Below, one piece after another: positions 15,432 to 25,840 of a stretch of DNA of 64,000 bases (position 1 is its first letter; each line of letters starts with the position of its first letter). Made by a program: the position numbers and the translations under genes. This DNA is from Roseovarius sp. TE539. GTDB lineage: Bacteria > Pseudomonadota > Alphaproteobacteria > Rhodobacterales > Rhodobacteraceae. The stretch is taken from positions 1-64,000 of the forward strand of contig NZ_QNGB01000014.1 of NCBI RefSeq assembly GCF_003298505.1, in the 5' to 3' direction. A model generated the notes under the pieces. It did no database searches. It was given only the letters and a program-made list of their open reading frames with translations, and had not been told where the DNA came from.

Positions 15432-17066
15432 TCAATCCGGGGTCTTGAGCGGGCTTTTCTGCACCACGAGGATAGCCAGGAGAGGCGCCGCGACGGTGAT
15501 TGTCAGAACCGTGACAAGGAGCATCCCGAGTTCCGAGTAATCAGCGGGTGTCATGATCTGTCCGCTGTCGCGGTCCCTGACCTCGCGGGTAATGGTGAAG
15601 ATCTGGTTGAGGTATTTCGTGGCCAGGCTGCTGGCTGAAAGCGCGAGGTTCATGAACGACGCCATCACGGCGAAGAAGGTGGCCTTGAGGTTCGCGGGCG
15701 CGTTGCGGGCGATCCATGCCAACATCGGGATCATTGCGATCTGTCCAAGCGGCGACTCGATCGCGGTGTCGATGATCGCGATGAAACGCGCGTCGACCAC
15801 ACCGGCGGTCATCGGTGCCGTGATCTCGTGGAATCCGTAGTAGAGCCCGATATTCGGCAGAAGCATGATGCCGCCCGCCACGGTCAGAATTATGACGATG
15901 AAGGTCAGTGGCCGTGTCGCCATCAGCGGACGCAACACGAACATACCCACAAGCGTGAGAACCGAGGCGATGAGCGACAGCACCGAGAGGAATTGCTGAT
16001 CGAAGCCCAACTCGTCGATGCTGAACCACGTCGCGCCGGGGCCAGGCAGGGGCACGGCGCGGAAAACGAAGATGATCACCGCGGTGCCGATCAGCGCGCT
16101 GCCCTTTTCGGGCGGCAGGAACTGTACGAGCTGTCGCATGAGAAAGACGATGATCGCGAAGGACCCGGCGAAGACGATTTCCTGACTGAAAGGAATGCCG
16201 GACAACCCGACGGCAAGCGACAGTGCCACGAAAGCGCCGCCGCCGATGAAATACCACTGGTTCGGTTCGGTTGGTTCGCCGGGACGTTCGAAAAGCAGGG
16301 CGATTTCGTTCGCGTCCGCCCCGCGCTGTCGCAGGCGACGTGCGGCCAGACGTTTCTGTAGTGCCGCCAGGATAACGCCTGAAACCGAAATCACCGGGAT
16401 TGCCAGAGCCAGGAGGTAGATGTCGGCATAAACCTCGGCCTTTTCGGGCTGGGTCAAACTCTCGACACCGGAGAACATGTAGATATTCAGAAGCGACACG
16501 CCGACGCCGCCGGTGATTATCGCGACCCGTCCGAGCATCTGCATGGTGGTGTGAAGTTCGCGGGCACGCTCTTCGTCCAGCGGTTCGCCGTTTTCGTCGA
16601 AGCGCGGTACCGCTTCGACGGACATGGCGTCGGCCACCGCGTCCTGAACCACGTAGCCCGAGGGCGCCAGGATCACGCTTGTCACGTACCAGGCAGGGAT
16701 CGGGGCGATCGTCTCCATCATGTCGGGATCGCTGATCAGCAGGACCATGATGATCATCGATGTCGCGATGAGACCGGCGCCGACCCAGACAAGCATCCAT
16801 TTCCATCGCCAGATGATATCCACAAGATGGCCCATCGGCATCTTCAGCGCCCAGGGCAGACCCGCCCAGAAGGTGAGCCCGGCGAGAAAAGCGGCAGACA
16901 GGCCCAGATACTCCTTGACGAAGAACGTGCCGACGATTGCGGTAAGCCCCTGAATCCCGGCGGCGAAATACACCATCAGCGGCGGCAGGAAGGACCATCG
17001 CAATTCCCGCACGAGGTCGAACACCACCGCGTCGAGCCATCCATATGCCTTTTTGGCCAACGTCAT
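15432..17066 (-). CDS. BT1-like folate/biopterin family MFS transporter
   Basis: This integral membrane protein of 544 residues has about 12-14 hydrophobic helices. The N-terminal pattern FVKEYLGLS...LTFWAGLPWALKMPMGHLVD matches the folate-biopterin transporter (BT1) branch of the major facilitator superfamily. The transported compound is not certain. The ATG at 17066 has GGGAGG six bases upstream; an upstream extension in the same frame (to 17396) overlaps pyrD and lacks membrane character, so I exclude it. It lies 121 bp downstream of pyrD on the same strand. Confidence 0.75.
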   Translation of the reverse strand: MTLAKKAYGWLDAVVFDLVRELRWSFLPPLMVYFAAGIQGLTAIVGTFFVKEYLGLSAAFLAGLTFWAGLPWALKMPMGHLVDIIWRWKWMLVWVGAGLIATSMIIMVLLISDPDMMETIAPIPAWYVTSVILAPSGYVVQDAVADAMSVEAVPRFDENGEPLDEERARELHTTMQMLGRVAIITGGVGVSLLNIYMFSGVESLTQPEKAEVYADIYLLALAIPVISVSGVILAALQKRLAARRLRQRGADANEIALLFERPGEPTEPNQWYFIGGGAFVALSLAVGLSGIPFSQEIVFAGSFAIIVFLMRQLVQFLPPEKGSALIGTAVIIFVFRAVPLPGPGATWFSIDELGFDQQFLSVLSLIASVLTLVGMFVLRPLMATRPLTFIVIILTVAGGIMLLPNIGLYYGFHEITAPMTAGVVDARFIAIIDTAIESPLGQIAMIPMLAWIARNAPANLKATFFAVMASFMNLALSASSLATKYLNQIFTITREVRDRDSGQIMTPADYSELGMLLVTVLTITVAAPLLAILVVQKSPLKTPD

Positions 17067-17187
17067 CGGATACCTCCCTGATCGGTCCGAACCGGCCGTA
17101 CCCTGCCTTTTACAGGAAGGGCATGGCGTGCCGGTTTCAACCCCGTGCAGCGCGCTTGTGAGGGGCCGTGGCGGCCCCGCCCTCCGG

Positions 17188-18246
17188 TCACAGCCATGCG
17201 TCGCGGAGGGTGCCGACAGCGGCGGTGACATCGGCGAACCCATCGGAAGCGAGCCGGCGATCGAGACCGCGGGCGATTTCCGGAACCAGCGAAAGCCCGC
17301 GGTATCCGAGCGCGGTATAAAGCTGGACCGCGCTTGCTCCGGCACGGATCTTGGCATAGGCGTCTGCCGCGGAGGCGATGCCACCCACCCCGACAAGCGG
17401 CATTTTGCCGTCGGTCAGCCGGGACAGGCGCGCAATGACCCGCGTGGAACGTTCGAAAAGTGGCGCCCCTGACAGCCCGCCGGCCTGATCCCGCGCGCGG
17501 TCCTTCAGCCCATCCCGTGACAACGTGGTGTTGGTGGCGATGATGCCGTTCACCCCGGCCTCCTGTGCGACACCGGCGATATCCGCAAGATCCGCATCCG
17601 ACAGGTCCGGAGCGATCTTCAGAAAGATCGGGATCGGGGTCGCCAGCCAGTCGCGCGCTTCCAGCACTCCGGCCAGCAGTTTCGCCAGTGCCGCAGGCCC
17701 CTGCAGATCGCGGAGACTCTCGGTGTTGGGTGACGAGACGTTGACGGTGGCAAAATCCAGTCTCGTGCCGCAGCGGGCCAGCACGCGGGCGAAATCCTCG
17801 GCCCGGTCGGGGCTATCCTTGTTGGCGCCAAGGTTGAGCCCGATCACCGCATCGCGGGGTCGGTTGGTCAGACGCGCGGCCACTGCCTCCATCCCGTCAT
17901 TGTTGAAGCCGAAGCGATTTATCACCGCGTGATCTTCGGGCAGGCGAAAGAGGCGGGGGCGCGGGTTTCCGGATTGTGGACGGGGGGTGACGGCGCCGGC
18001 TTCGATGAATCCGAAACCGGCGCGCGACAGCGGTGCAAGGGCGACAGCGTTCTTGTCGAATCCGGCCGCGAGCCCGACGGGATTGGACAGGTTCAGCCCC
18101 GCCAGCCGGCAGCGCAGCCGCGGCGAGGTCACCAGGCCGGGCAGTGGGACCAGGCCCGCGCGCAACGCCAGAAGCGCCACGTTGTGAGCATTTTCCGGGT
18201 CCATCCGGCTCAGGGCCGACAGGCCAAGGCTTTCGGTCCACCTCAT
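17188..18246 (-). CDS. pyrD: dihydroorotate dehydrogenase (quinone)
   Basis: PyrD oxidises dihydroorotate to orotate in pyrimidine synthesis, passing electrons to membrane quinones (class 2, FMN). The 352-residue protein shows the N-terminal amphipathic helix region typical of class 2, then [54 protein letters not shown] with the catalytic Ser, and [20 protein letters not shown]. The ATG at 18246 overlaps the stop of the upstream DUF952 gene (ATGA). Confidence 0.96.
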   Translation of the reverse strand: MRWTESLGLSALSRMDPENAHNVALLALRAGLVPLPGLVTSPRLRCRLAGLNLSNPVGLAAGFDKNAVALAPLSRAGFGFIEAGAVTPRPQSGNPRPRLFRLPEDHAVINRFGFNNDGMEAVAARLTNRPRDAVIGLNLGANKDSPDRAEDFARVLARCGTRLDFATVNVSSPNTESLRDLQGPAALAKLLAGVLEARDWLATPIPIFLKIAPDLSDADLADIAGVAQEAGVNGIIATNTTLSRDGLKDRARDQAGGLSGAPLFERSTRVIARLSRLTDGKMPLVGVGGIASAADAYAKIRAGASAVQLYTALGYRGLSLVPEIARGLDRRLASDGFADVTAAVGTLRDAWL

Positions 18247-19004
18247 CCGAAGGCATCCCCGGCCTCGGCGGGGTGGCAGCGGATCAGCCGCGACGTTCGC
18301 ACCGCTGCTTGCCGATGGGTGACGGCGGCGCGATAGGCCGGATCGGTGATCATCTCCAGAAACGCGTGCGCGGTGGGGTAGCGGGCAACGAAGATGTGAT
18401 CCCACGATTCCGAGGCCGGACCGATCAGCGTGGCCTCGAACCCGCCGCGCCACGCGATCGAAGCACCGACACGCTTGAGAACAGGGGCGCTTTCGGCGCT
18501 GTATCGGCGGTAGGCGTCAGCCCCGTCCAGGCCCTCGCCGGCGAGGGGGTGCTCGGACGGGTAGGCCGCGTGGGTCCGCAGGCGCACGAGATTGAGCATC
18601 TCGACGGGTCGGTCGCGGTCGAGCGATTTGAACGCGTCGAAGGCAGGACGGGTCGGATCGACATGGCCGCTGACCTCCTCGGGGATGTCATGGGCGCCGT
18701 CGAGAAGGGGCAGCGGCCGGATCCATTCGAGATCCGCAATCCGCAAATCCCGGTAGAGATGTGGAAAAAGCGCCCCGCCGCGCGACGGTTCCCACATCAG
18801 GGCCGTGCCAAGGCCGTCAGCCTCCACCGCAGCAAGCATCAGGCCCTCGGCGCCGGCGAAATGCTTGCCGGCGGTGCCCGGGATCTGCTCGGCGGTGGAG
18901 AAGTGGATGAACCCGTCGGCCAGATCGACCGGTGCGCCCTTTGTGCGTCCGATGTCGCGCAGGGCCTCCCATTCTTGGCGGCGGAATATCTTGTAGATCA
19001 GCAT
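18243..19004 (-). CDS. DUF952-DUF1330 fusion protein
   Basis: This 253-residue protein has two halves. Residues 1-111 match DUF952 ([55 protein letters not shown]). Residues about 130-245 resemble DUF1330, a ferredoxin-like dimeric alpha-beta barrel ([57 protein letters not shown] in sections). Neither domain has a firmly assigned function. DUF952 genes next to pyrD usually stop after the first domain. ATG at 19004 is the domain start; 4-bp overlap with pyrD. Confidence 0.8.
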   Translation of the reverse strand: MLIYKIFRRQEWEALRDIGRTKGAPVDLADGFIHFSTAEQIPGTAGKHFAGAEGLMLAAVEADGLGTALMWEPSRGGALFPHLYRDLRIADLEWIRPLPLLDGAHDIPEEVSGHVDPTRPAFDAFKSLDRDRPVEMLNLVRLRTHAAYPSEHPLAGEGLDGADAYRRYSAESAPVLKRVGASIAWRGGFEATLIGPASESWDHIFVARYPTAHAFLEMITDPAYRAAVTHRQAAVRTSRLIRCHPAEAGDAFG

Positions 19005-19113
19005 GGCAGGGTGATGCACGGGGTCGGCGGGACGGTCAAGCGCGCTTTGACATGCCGGCTTGGCCAAGGCACCATTCCCGCAACAGCCCGCGACAGCACC
19101 GAAAGGCCCCGTG

Positions 19114-19835
19114 ATGATCCTGCGTTCCGTCTGCTTGGGTGCGATACTCATGTTGTGCGCATTGAGCACCCGGGCAGAAGATCGCCTCACCATCCTGCAC
19201 ACCAATGATTTTCATGCGCGGTTCGAGCCGGTGAACCGCTTTGATTCCCCGTGCGGCAAGAAAGCCCGGGACGCGAAGGAATGCTTTGGCGGCTCGGCGA
19301 GGCTGATCACGGCAATCCGGGCTGCACGGTCAAGGGCCGGAGACGCCGTCCTCCTGCTGGATGGGGGCGATCAGTTCCAGGGCACGCTTTTTTACAACCA
19401 CTACAAGGGGCAACTGGCCGCAGAGATGATGAATCGGCTCGGCTATGACGCGATGACAGTGGGCATCACGAGTTCGCTGAAGATGCACGTGTGATCCGGG
19501 CTGTTGGAGCGCAATCGACGATGGATGCGACCGTGGCCGCGGATGCCCATGATACCGGACCGTTCCTCGCGGGTTTGGTGGCCGGGTATCCGGCGGTGCG
19601 GGAACCCTTTTCACCTTGTACCGGCGGGCGCAGACGCGCGCGGGCGGCCCTATCTGGCCGTGGCTCGCTTTTCGCGTCATGATCACCCGCCCTTTGCATC
19701 CCTCCCCGACCGGGGCGGAAAGAACGCCTGGCCATGGAACGCACCTCAGGATGGGTGCTTGCACCGATTGCGGAGTCCCGCCCGGCCCCTTGCCGGGGGC
19801 GTTCGCGCCCGGCCGCGTCGCTGGGCCGGTTTCGC
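19114..19835 (+). pseudogene. disrupted 5'-nucleotidase / metallophosphatase
   Basis: A secreted metallophosphatase begins normally: signal peptide MILRSVCLGAILMLCALSTRA, then LTILHTNDFHARFEPV, the CGKKARDAKECFGG loop, LLDGGDQFQGTLFY and GYDAMTVG. It should continue into the NHEF metal-binding motif, but bases are missing, so HEF appears in another frame and the first frame stops at 19494. In the shifted frame HEF joins almost directly to RAVGAQSTMDATVAADAHDT, resembling the later GGHTH region, so about 90 residues also seem deleted. Intact enzymes are about 520 residues. The 3' part to 19835 is decayed and holds no other gene. Confidence 0.7.
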
Positions 19836-20414
19836 TCAGGCCCCGGGCCCGGTGTCGGTAACGCTGGCGCCGAAGGCGGTATAGGAGGTGCCCGCCTCAC
19901 CCGGCGCGCTGCCGCGGGCGGGGTGGGCCCCCGGGTTGGCGGCGTAATCGAAATTGATCCCGGTCCCCTCGATGATCCTGTTCATCATGTTGAACAGCGC
20001 ACAGACCTGCACCGCCTCAAAGAGCGCGGCCTCGGACCAGCCGGCATCATAGACGGACTGCGCGTCAGCGGCCACCAGCCGCGAGGGCAGGGTGTTGAGC
20101 TTGGCCACATAGGCCAGCAGCGGGCGCATCGCCGGCTCCACCGGCGCCGTGCCGGGATCGTCAAGCAGCGCCTCGATCAGTGCCGGGTCCTGGCCGAATA
20201 CCTCCACATACACAAGATGTGACCCGGTGCAGAACCGGCAGGCATTCAGCGCCGAAACATAGGTGGCGATCAACTCGCGATCCGCTATGGTGAGCGCGCC
20301 GTCGCCGCGCAGAAGACCTTCGTGGTAGTCCATGAGCGGTTGTACGTTCTCGGGATAAATTCGGTAAAGATCACGCAGGTGGGCCGGATCGGGCAGGCTT
20401 GGAAGGAATGGCAT
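19836..20414 (-). CDS. carboxymuconolactone decarboxylase-family, peroxidase-related enzyme
   Basis: This 192-residue AhpD-like all-helical protein has the redox motif CRFC in LNACRFCTGSHLVYV, typical of uncharacterised peroxidase-related enzymes that reduce peroxides using two cysteines and a nearby His. N-terminal FLPSLPDPAHLRDLYRIYPE is the family opening. It stands alone, divergent from the DMT transporter with a 148-bp gap in which I see no recognisable site. Substrate and reductant are unknown. Confidence 0.85.
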   Translation of the reverse strand: MPFLPSLPDPAHLRDLYRIYPENVQPLMDYHEGLLRGDGALTIADRELIATYVSALNACRFCTGSHLVYVEVFGQDPALIEALLDDPGTAPVEPAMRPLLAYVAKLNTLPSRLVAADAQSVYDAGWSEAALFEAVQVCALFNMMNRIIEGTGINFDYAANPGAHPARGSAPGEAGTSYTAFGASVTDTGPGA

Positions 20415-20562
20415 TGAACTACCTCTTGGAGATGAACGCGCCGCAACCTGTCACGAGGGCGCTGCGCGCCGCAACTCAGCTTTGCGTGATCGCCGATTTG
20501 CGACAGGCAGGAATGTCGGGGATGGAACAGCCCGGGCGTGGCCGGGATGATCGGATGGCCCG

Positions 20563-21441
20563 ATGACGGTGCGGGACCCCATCGCCAAGACCGGCCTCGG
20601 CTGGATCGACCTTGCACTTGGTGTGGCCGTTGCGCTGACCTGGGGTATGGGGCTGGTTTTTGCCAAGGCGGCCATCGGGCACTTTCCGCCGATCCTTCTC
20701 ATGGCGCTCAGATTCACGGTGACCGCGCTGGCGCTGGTTTGGTTCGTGCGGGTGCCGGCGGGGCAATTTCGGATACTTTTCCTTATCGCGCTGATTTCGG
20801 CAGCGGTGCAATACAGCCTGACCTATACCGGGCTCGTGCGGCTGGATGCAGGGGCGGCGGCGCTGATCGTGCAACTCGAAGTGCCGTTCCTGACGCTGAT
20901 CGGGGCGCTGGTTCTGGGTGAGCGGACAGGATGGCGCAAGTGGACGGGGATCGCGCTCGCCTTCATCGGGGTCTGGCAGATCACGGGCGCGCCGCGCATC
21001 GCCGCGGAGTGGGGCGCCGTGCTGCTGGTCATCGGAGGCGCCGCGACATGGGCGGTGGGCCAGGCGATGATCCGGCAGCTGCGTGGCATCGACGGGCTGA
21101 CCGTGACCGCCTGGGTGGCGGTAATGGCCGCGCCGCAGCTTTTCGTGATGTCGGGCCTGTTCGAAAGCGGGCATGTCGCCGCGTTGCGCAGTGCCGGGCC
21201 GGTGGTGTGGGGGGCGGTCCTGTACATGGGGCTGGTGATGACGGCGCTTGGCTATGGTATCTGGTACACGCTGGTGCGGCGCAACCCGGTGAGTCTGGTG
21301 GCGCCATTTCTCTTGCTTCTGCCGATTTTTTCGGTCCTGGGCGGGGCCGTATTCCTGGGTGAGATTCTCAGCCCGCAGGTTCTGTTGGGTGGCGGCGTGG
21401 TGCTCGCCGGGGTCGCCCTGATCCTGACCGAACGGAGTTGA
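20563..21441 (+). CDS. DMT-family (EamA) transporter
   Basis: This 292-residue inner-membrane protein has ten hydrophobic helices in two EamA repeats (about 15-140 and 155-290). The repeats show WGMGLVFAKAAIGHFPP, EVPFLTLIGALVLGERTG, LGYGIWYTLVRRNPVS and FLLLLPIFSVLGGAVFLGE. It resembles drug/metabolite exporters such as RhtA/YdcZ-type amino-acid effluxers. The substrate cannot be predicted from sequence. Confidence 0.88.
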   Translation: MTVRDPIAKTGLGWIDLALGVAVALTWGMGLVFAKAAIGHFPPILLMALRFTVTALALVWFVRVPAGQFRILFLIALISAAVQYSLTYTGLVRLDAGAAALIVQLEVPFLTLIGALVLGERTGWRKWTGIALAFIGVWQITGAPRIAAEWGAVLLVIGGAATWAVGQAMIRQLRGIDGLTVTAWVAVMAAPQLFVMSGLFESGHVAALRSAGPVVWGAVLYMGLVMTALGYGIWYTLVRRNPVSLVAPFLLLLPIFSVLGGAVFLGEILSPQVLLGGGVVLAGVALILTERS

Positions 21442-21534
21442 GTCAGACAAGCGGCTCGCGGGAATGTCATTTGTCTTGACAGGATCGGAAAGCGGATAGT
21501 TCCGGGGCAGGGAAATCGACCGAGAGGCGAGGGA

Positions 21535-21933
21535 ATGACACTGTTTCTTGCACTTCTTGGCGGCGTGGCCGCGCTCGCGGCGCTGGTGTCGGGCGGGGCG
21601 ATGGCTGCCGCCGGCCTGGTGCACCCCTTCTGGCAGATGCAGGCAACGCTCGTGGGCGGCGGGGCCGGGGTCATCCTGGCGGCCGCGTTGCTGTGGCTGG
21701 GCCGGCGGCGCCCCGGGGCCGGCCGCGCGATGGCCGCCGGGGCCGGGCTGTCCCTGGCCGCGGCGCTGTGGGTGACCTGGCGCGCGGCGCGCATCTTCAT
21801 TTCCTCGACAGAATTCGAGCCGATGGCCGGGCAGGTCTGGTTTCTGGGCTATCACGCGGTGGCGGCCCTGGTTGTCCTGACCGTTGCCATGACCATCGCG
21901 CAGTTGCGCCGCGATTTCGTCCGGCGATCGTGA
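21535..21933 (+). CDS. small integral membrane protein, unknown function
   Basis: This 132-residue protein has four predicted membrane helices (about 4-26, 34-55, 64-82 and 100-122) and ends in a positively charged tail RRDFVRRS. I recognise no family. A GAGGCGAGGGA ribosome-binding region lies just before the ATG. It is convergent with sdhB, with a 6-bp gap, and 93 bp after the DMT transporter, so it may be co-transcribed with that gene. Confidence 0.6.
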   Translation: MTLFLALLGGVAALAALVSGGAMAAAGLVHPFWQMQATLVGGGAGVILAAALLWLGRRRPGAGRAMAAGAGLSLAAALWVTWRAARIFISSTEFEPMAGQVWFLGYHAVAALVVLTVAMTIAQLRRDFVRRS

Positions 21934-21939
21934 GCCCGT

Positions 21940-22719
21940 TCAGACCGTACGCTCGACCATCATCTTCTTGATCTTTGAGATCGCCTTGGCCGGGTTGAGG
22001 CCCTTCGGGCAGGTCTTGGTGCAGTTCATGATCGTGTGGCAGCGGTAGAGCTTGAACGGATCCTCCAGATCGTCCAGCCGCTCCCCTGTCGCCTCGTCGC
22101 GGCTGTCGATGATCCAGCGATAGGCATGCAGCAGTGCGGCGGGCCCGAGATACTTGTCACCGTTCCACCAGTAGGAGGGGCAGGCGGTGGAGCAGCAGGC
22201 GCACATCACGCACTCGTAGAGGCCGTCCAGTTTCTCGCGGTCCTCGATAGACTGCTTCCATTCCTTGGCGGGGGCGTTGGTCTTCGTCTCCAGCCACGGC
22301 ATGATCGAGGCGTGCTGCGCATAGAAATGCGTGAGGTCCGGGATCAGATCCTTCACAACCGGCATGTGTGGCAACGGGTAAATCTTCACGTCGCCCTTGA
22401 CCTCGTCCATACCGTAAATGCAGGCCAGCGTATTGATACCGTCGATGTTCATCGCACAGGAGCCGCATATCCCCTCGCGGCAGGACCGGCGGAAGGTCAG
22501 GGTCGGGTCGATTTCGGTCTTGATCTTGATCAGCGCGTCCAGAACCATCGGACCGCAGGTGTCCATGTCGACGAAGTAGGTATCGACCCGCGGGTTTTCG
22601 CCATCGTCGGGATTCCAGCGGTAGATCTGGAACTTGCGAATGTTGCCGGCCCCCTCCGGTTTGGGCCAGGTCTTGCCACGGGTCATCCGGGAGTTCTTGG
22701 GCAGTGCGAGTTCCACCAT
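21940..22719 (-). CDS. sdhB: succinate dehydrogenase iron-sulfur subunit
   Basis: SdhB carries electrons from the FAD of SdhA to membrane quinone through three Fe-S clusters. The 259-residue protein shows the 2Fe-2S ligands in [15 protein letters not shown], 4Fe-4S ligands in [16 protein letters not shown] and 3Fe-4S ligands in [17 protein letters not shown]. It is the last gene of the sdh operon but is separated from sdhA by a sulfotransferase-like gene. Confidence 0.97.
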   Translation of the reverse strand: MVELALPKNSRMTRGKTWPKPEGAGNIRKFQIYRWNPDDGENPRVDTYFVDMDTCGPMVLDALIKIKTEIDPTLTFRRSCREGICGSCAMNIDGINTLACIYGMDEVKGDVKIYPLPHMPVVKDLIPDLTHFYAQHASIMPWLETKTNAPAKEWKQSIEDREKLDGLYECVMCACCSTACPSYWWNGDKYLGPAALLHAYRWIIDSRDEATGERLDDLEDPFKLYRCHTIMNCTKTCPKGLNPAKAISKIKKMMVERTV

Positions 22720-22762
22720 GTCTGTCGTCCTTTGCTGCGGCGCGTGCGGGCGGGGGAGACCC

Positions 22763-23590
22763 CTAGCCCGAGGCGAAGAGTTGCTGGTTTCTTGTCACGA
22801 GACGGGCCACCCTGGTGCGGGCCTGCCGGTTAAGATCGAGGGTATTGAGAAGTCGCATGAATTCAAGGGCCCCGGCGTTCAGGCTCTGATTGCGGGTTCC
22901 GGAAACGGGGCTGAGCGTGGCAAGGTCGCAACCCTCAAGGCCGGCATGATGCAGAAGCTGCTGACCGGGGCGTGCCGGATCGGGTTCGTCCTCCAGCCGG
23001 AAGATCGCCAGCCGTGCGGCCCCCAGATGCGTGGAAAGACGCGATTCCAGATCGGCCCAGCTGCCGCAGTTTTCGGTCTCGCACAGGAACTCGGCCTCGC
23101 TGCGCGGGTAGCTGTCGGTCTTGACGGCCTGATTGTAGACGCTCTTTTTCCAGGCTGCCATATCGCGGGTGTAAAAGACGTATTCCGGCGCAAGTGGCGC
23201 CATCGCGCGGTCGATCGTGTCGAGTATGCGGGTGACATGAGGATAGAGCCGCGTCTCACCGGCGCGTCCGATCATCGCGCCGGGCAGGTTTTCATGCGAG
23301 ACAAGGCACGTGCCGGACGCCGGCAGGCTGTTGCGCAGCTCGGTGGCGGCCTTCTCCAGAAGCTCCTCGTTTTCCCGTGTCGGATCGACCGAGAAATGCG
23401 CCGCCGTTCGACCGAGAACCCGCGTGGGCGTGCCCTTGAGCGGGGTCAGAACATGCACTCCACGCGCCTCCAGTGCGGCCCGGTTGCGACCCAGGAAATG
23501 GTGCAGAGAGGTCGAGCCGGTTTTCTGCACACCGCAATGGATGATCAGTCGCGCCGGTCCGGCGCGGGAGGCATGGGGCGCGGCCATCAC
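22763..23590 (-). CDS. sulfotransferase-like protein within the sdh operon
   Basis: This 275-residue protein has an N-terminal phosphosulfate-binding loop, [13 protein letters not shown] (18-30), as in PAPS-dependent sulfotransferases. Later segments are compatible with that fold: [30 protein letters not shown] (a 3'-phosphate-binding R/S-type region) and IFRLEDEP. The acceptor is unknown. It lies 46 bp after sdhA and 43 bp before sdhB on the same strand, so it must be transcribed with the operon. A second ATG at 23587 could be the start. Confidence 0.75.
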   Translation of the reverse strand: MMAAPHASRAGPARLIIHCGVQKTGSTSLHHFLGRNRAALEARGVHVLTPLKGTPTRVLGRTAAHFSVDPTRENEELLEKAATELRNSLPASGTCLVSHENLPGAMIGRAGETRLYPHVTRILDTIDRAMAPLAPEYVFYTRDMAAWKKSVYNQAVKTDSYPRSEAEFLCETENCGSWADLESRLSTHLGAARLAIFRLEDEPDPARPGQQLLHHAGLEGCDLATLSPVSGTRNQSLNAGALEFMRLLNTLDLNRQARTRVARLVTRNQQLFASG

Positions 23591-23636
23591 CGGACTTTCC
23601 GCAAGCCACCACGAGCTATGACGGGCGTCGCGGTCA

Positions 23637-25442
23637 TCAGAACGTGCGTTCCTTCGGAGCGATCTTCTTGATCGCGATTCCGCCCTCCTTTTCGGGGGTC
23701 AACGGATCCTCGATGATGGGTCTATAGCCAAGGTCGACGCTGTTGCCATCCACGCGGGCCACGGTGTGCACGCGCCAGCTCTTGTCATCGCGCTTGGTGA
23801 AATCCTCGTGGGCGTGGGCGCCGCGACTTTCCTTGCGCGCCTCGGCTCCGGCGATGGTCGCCAGCGCGTTGGGCATCAGATTGGTCAGCTCCAGCGTTTC
23901 CATCAGGTCCGAGTTCCAGATCATGGAACGGTCAGTCACGTGCAGGTCGTCAAGCTTGGCCGCGACGCCGGTCATTTTCTCGAGCCCCGCAGCGAGGGTT
24001 TTCGAGGTCCGGAAGACGGCGGCGTCCTCCTGCATGGTTTTCTGCATTTCGAGGCGAAGTTCGGCCGTGGGTGTGCTGCCCGCGGCATGGCGCAGCCCGT
24101 CGAAGCGGTCCAGGGCCTTGTCCACTTGTGCACTGTTGGTTTCCGGCACTGCGCTTTCGGCATCCACCACGCGGCCGGCGCGGATCGCGGCGGCGCGGCC
24201 GAACACCACGAGGTCGATCAACGAGTTGGAGCCCAGCCGGTTGGCGCCGTGAACGCTGGCGCAGCCGGCCTCGCCCACGGCCATGAGCCCGGGAACGATG
24301 GCGTTGGGATCCTCGGCGGTGGGGTTGAGCACCTCGCCCCAGTAATTGGTGGGCACACCGCCCATGTTGTAATGCACCGTGGGCAACACCGGGATCGGTT
24401 CCTTGGTGACATCGACCCCGGCAAAGATCTTTGCCGACTCCGATATTCCCGGCAGGCGCAGGTTGAGCGCCTCGGCAGGCAGGTGGCTGAGGTTGAGGTG
24501 TATATGGTCCCCGTTCGGCCCGACGCCGCGGCCTTCGCGGATCTCCATGGTCATCGAGCGGCTGACATAATCGCGTGGTGCCAGATCCTTGTATTGTGGC
24601 GCGTAGCGTTCCATGAAGCGTTCGCCCTCGGAATTGGTCAGGTAACCACCCTCGCCGCGCGCGCCCTCGGTGATCAGGCAGCCGGCACCGAAAATGCCGG
24701 TGGGGTGGAACTGCACGAATTCCATGTCCTGAAGCGGCAATCCCGCGCGGGCCACCATGCCGCCGCCGTCGCCGGTGCAGGTATGCGCCGAGGTCGCGCT
24801 GAAATAGGCCCGGCCGTAGCCGCCGGTGGCCAGCACGACCATCTTGGCGTTGAAGACATGGATCGTCCCGTCATCGAGTTTCCAACACACCACGCCGGTG
24901 CAGGCGCCATCATCGGACATGATCAGGTCAATCGCGAAATACTCGATATAGAACTCGGCATTGTTCTTCAGGCTCTGCCCGTAGAGCGTGTGCAGGATGG
25001 CGTGGCCGGTGCGGTCCGCGGCGGCACAGGTGCGCTGCACGGCCGGGCCTTCCCCGAACTCGGTTGTGTGGCCACCGAAGGGGCGCTGATAGATCCTGCC
25101 TTCCTCGGTCCGCGAGAAGGGCACGCCATAATGTTCCAGCTCGTAAACGGCCTTGGGCGCCTCGCGGGCAAGATACTCCATGGCGTCGGTATCGCCCAGC
25201 CAGTCCGAGCCCTTGACCGTGTCGTACATGTGCCATTGCCAGTGGTCCGGACCCATGTTGGACAGACTTGCCGCGATCCCGCCCTGAGCGGCCACGGTGT
25301 GCGACCGGGTCGGAAAGACCTTGGTCACGCAGGCGGTGCGCAGGCCCTGTTCGGCCATGCCCAGCGTTGCACGCAGACCGGCCCCGCCGGCGCCGACAAC
25401 CACCACATCGTAATCATGTGTCTCGAATTCGTATGCAGCCAT
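23637..25442 (-). CDS. sdhA: succinate dehydrogenase flavoprotein subunit
   Basis: SdhA oxidises succinate to fumarate with covalently bound FAD. The 601-residue protein has the FAD-binding motif [15 protein letters not shown], the FAD-attachment His region [13 protein letters not shown], the active-site segments [17 protein letters not shown] and [16 protein letters not shown], and [14 protein letters not shown] at 25442 ([12 protein letters not shown]) is the conserved start; the open frame extends 21 codons into the intergenic space before sdhD. Confidence 0.97.
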   Translation of the reverse strand: MAAYEFETHDYDVVVVGAGGAGLRATLGMAEQGLRTACVTKVFPTRSHTVAAQGGIAASLSNMGPDHWQWHMYDTVKGSDWLGDTDAMEYLAREAPKAVYELEHYGVPFSRTEEGRIYQRPFGGHTTEFGEGPAVQRTCAAADRTGHAILHTLYGQSLKNNAEFYIEYFAIDLIMSDDGACTGVVCWKLDDGTIHVFNAKMVVLATGGYGRAYFSATSAHTCTGDGGGMVARAGLPLQDMEFVQFHPTGIFGAGCLITEGARGEGGYLTNSEGERFMERYAPQYKDLAPRDYVSRSMTMEIREGRGVGPNGDHIHLNLSHLPAEALNLRLPGISESAKIFAGVDVTKEPIPVLPTVHYNMGGVPTNYWGEVLNPTAEDPNAIVPGLMAVGEAGCASVHGANRLGSNSLIDLVVFGRAAAIRAGRVVDAESAVPETNSAQVDKALDRFDGLRHAAGSTPTAELRLEMQKTMQEDAAVFRTSKTLAAGLEKMTGVAAKLDDLHVTDRSMIWNSDLMETLELTNLMPNALATIAGAEARKESRGAHAHEDFTKRDDKSWRVHTVARVDGNSVDLGYRPIIEDPLTPEKEGGIAIKKIAPKERTF

Positions 25443-25455
25443 GTTATTCAGCTCC

Positions 25456-25827
25456 TCAAAGCGCGATCTTGGCAAGGGCGAAAAGCCCCGTGGCCATGAT
25501 GGCATAGCTCAGCGCGGTGGCCAGGACGATCGTCACCTTGCGGGTGGACCCGTGGGTGTAATCCTCCAAAAGGGTTTGCACACCGCTTCGGAAATGCTGC
25601 ATGCCGACAACCACCACCAGGCCGGAAAGGATCGCAACGGCCGGGTGGGCAAAGGTTTCGAGCACTGCATCGCGACCTTGTCCGAGGGTGCTTCCGAAAA
25701 TGTAGAGGAAGGCCGGCACAACGAGTGCCAGGCCGACGCCGCTGACGATCATGTGCCAGTGATGCCCGGTTCCGGCATGGGCCGCGCCCTTGCCTTCGGC
25801 GCGCTTGCGGTCGGTCAGAAAACGCAT
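25456..25827 (-). CDS. sdhD: succinate dehydrogenase membrane anchor subunit
   Basis: This 123-residue hydrophobic anchor has three membrane helices (about 25-47, 62-80 and 97-119), with the conserved [11 protein letters not shown] segment near the quinone/haem site and HWHMIVSG before the first helix. It lies between sdhC (13-bp gap) and sdhA (13-bp gap). It anchors the SdhAB dimer to the inner membrane and helps bind haem b and ubiquinone. Confidence 0.93.
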   Translation of the reverse strand: MRFLTDRKRAEGKGAAHAGTGHHWHMIVSGVGLALVVPAFLYIFGSTLGQGRDAVLETFAHPAVAILSGLVVVVGMQHFRSGVQTLLEDYTHGSTRKVTIVLATALSYAIMATGLFALAKIAL

Positions 25828-25840
25828 GGCTTGCCTCGCT

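Noticed and set aside
23766-25499. 577-codon open frame antisense to sdhA
   Set aside because: A shadow of sdhA caused by high GC3; no domain, and sdhA is unquestionable.
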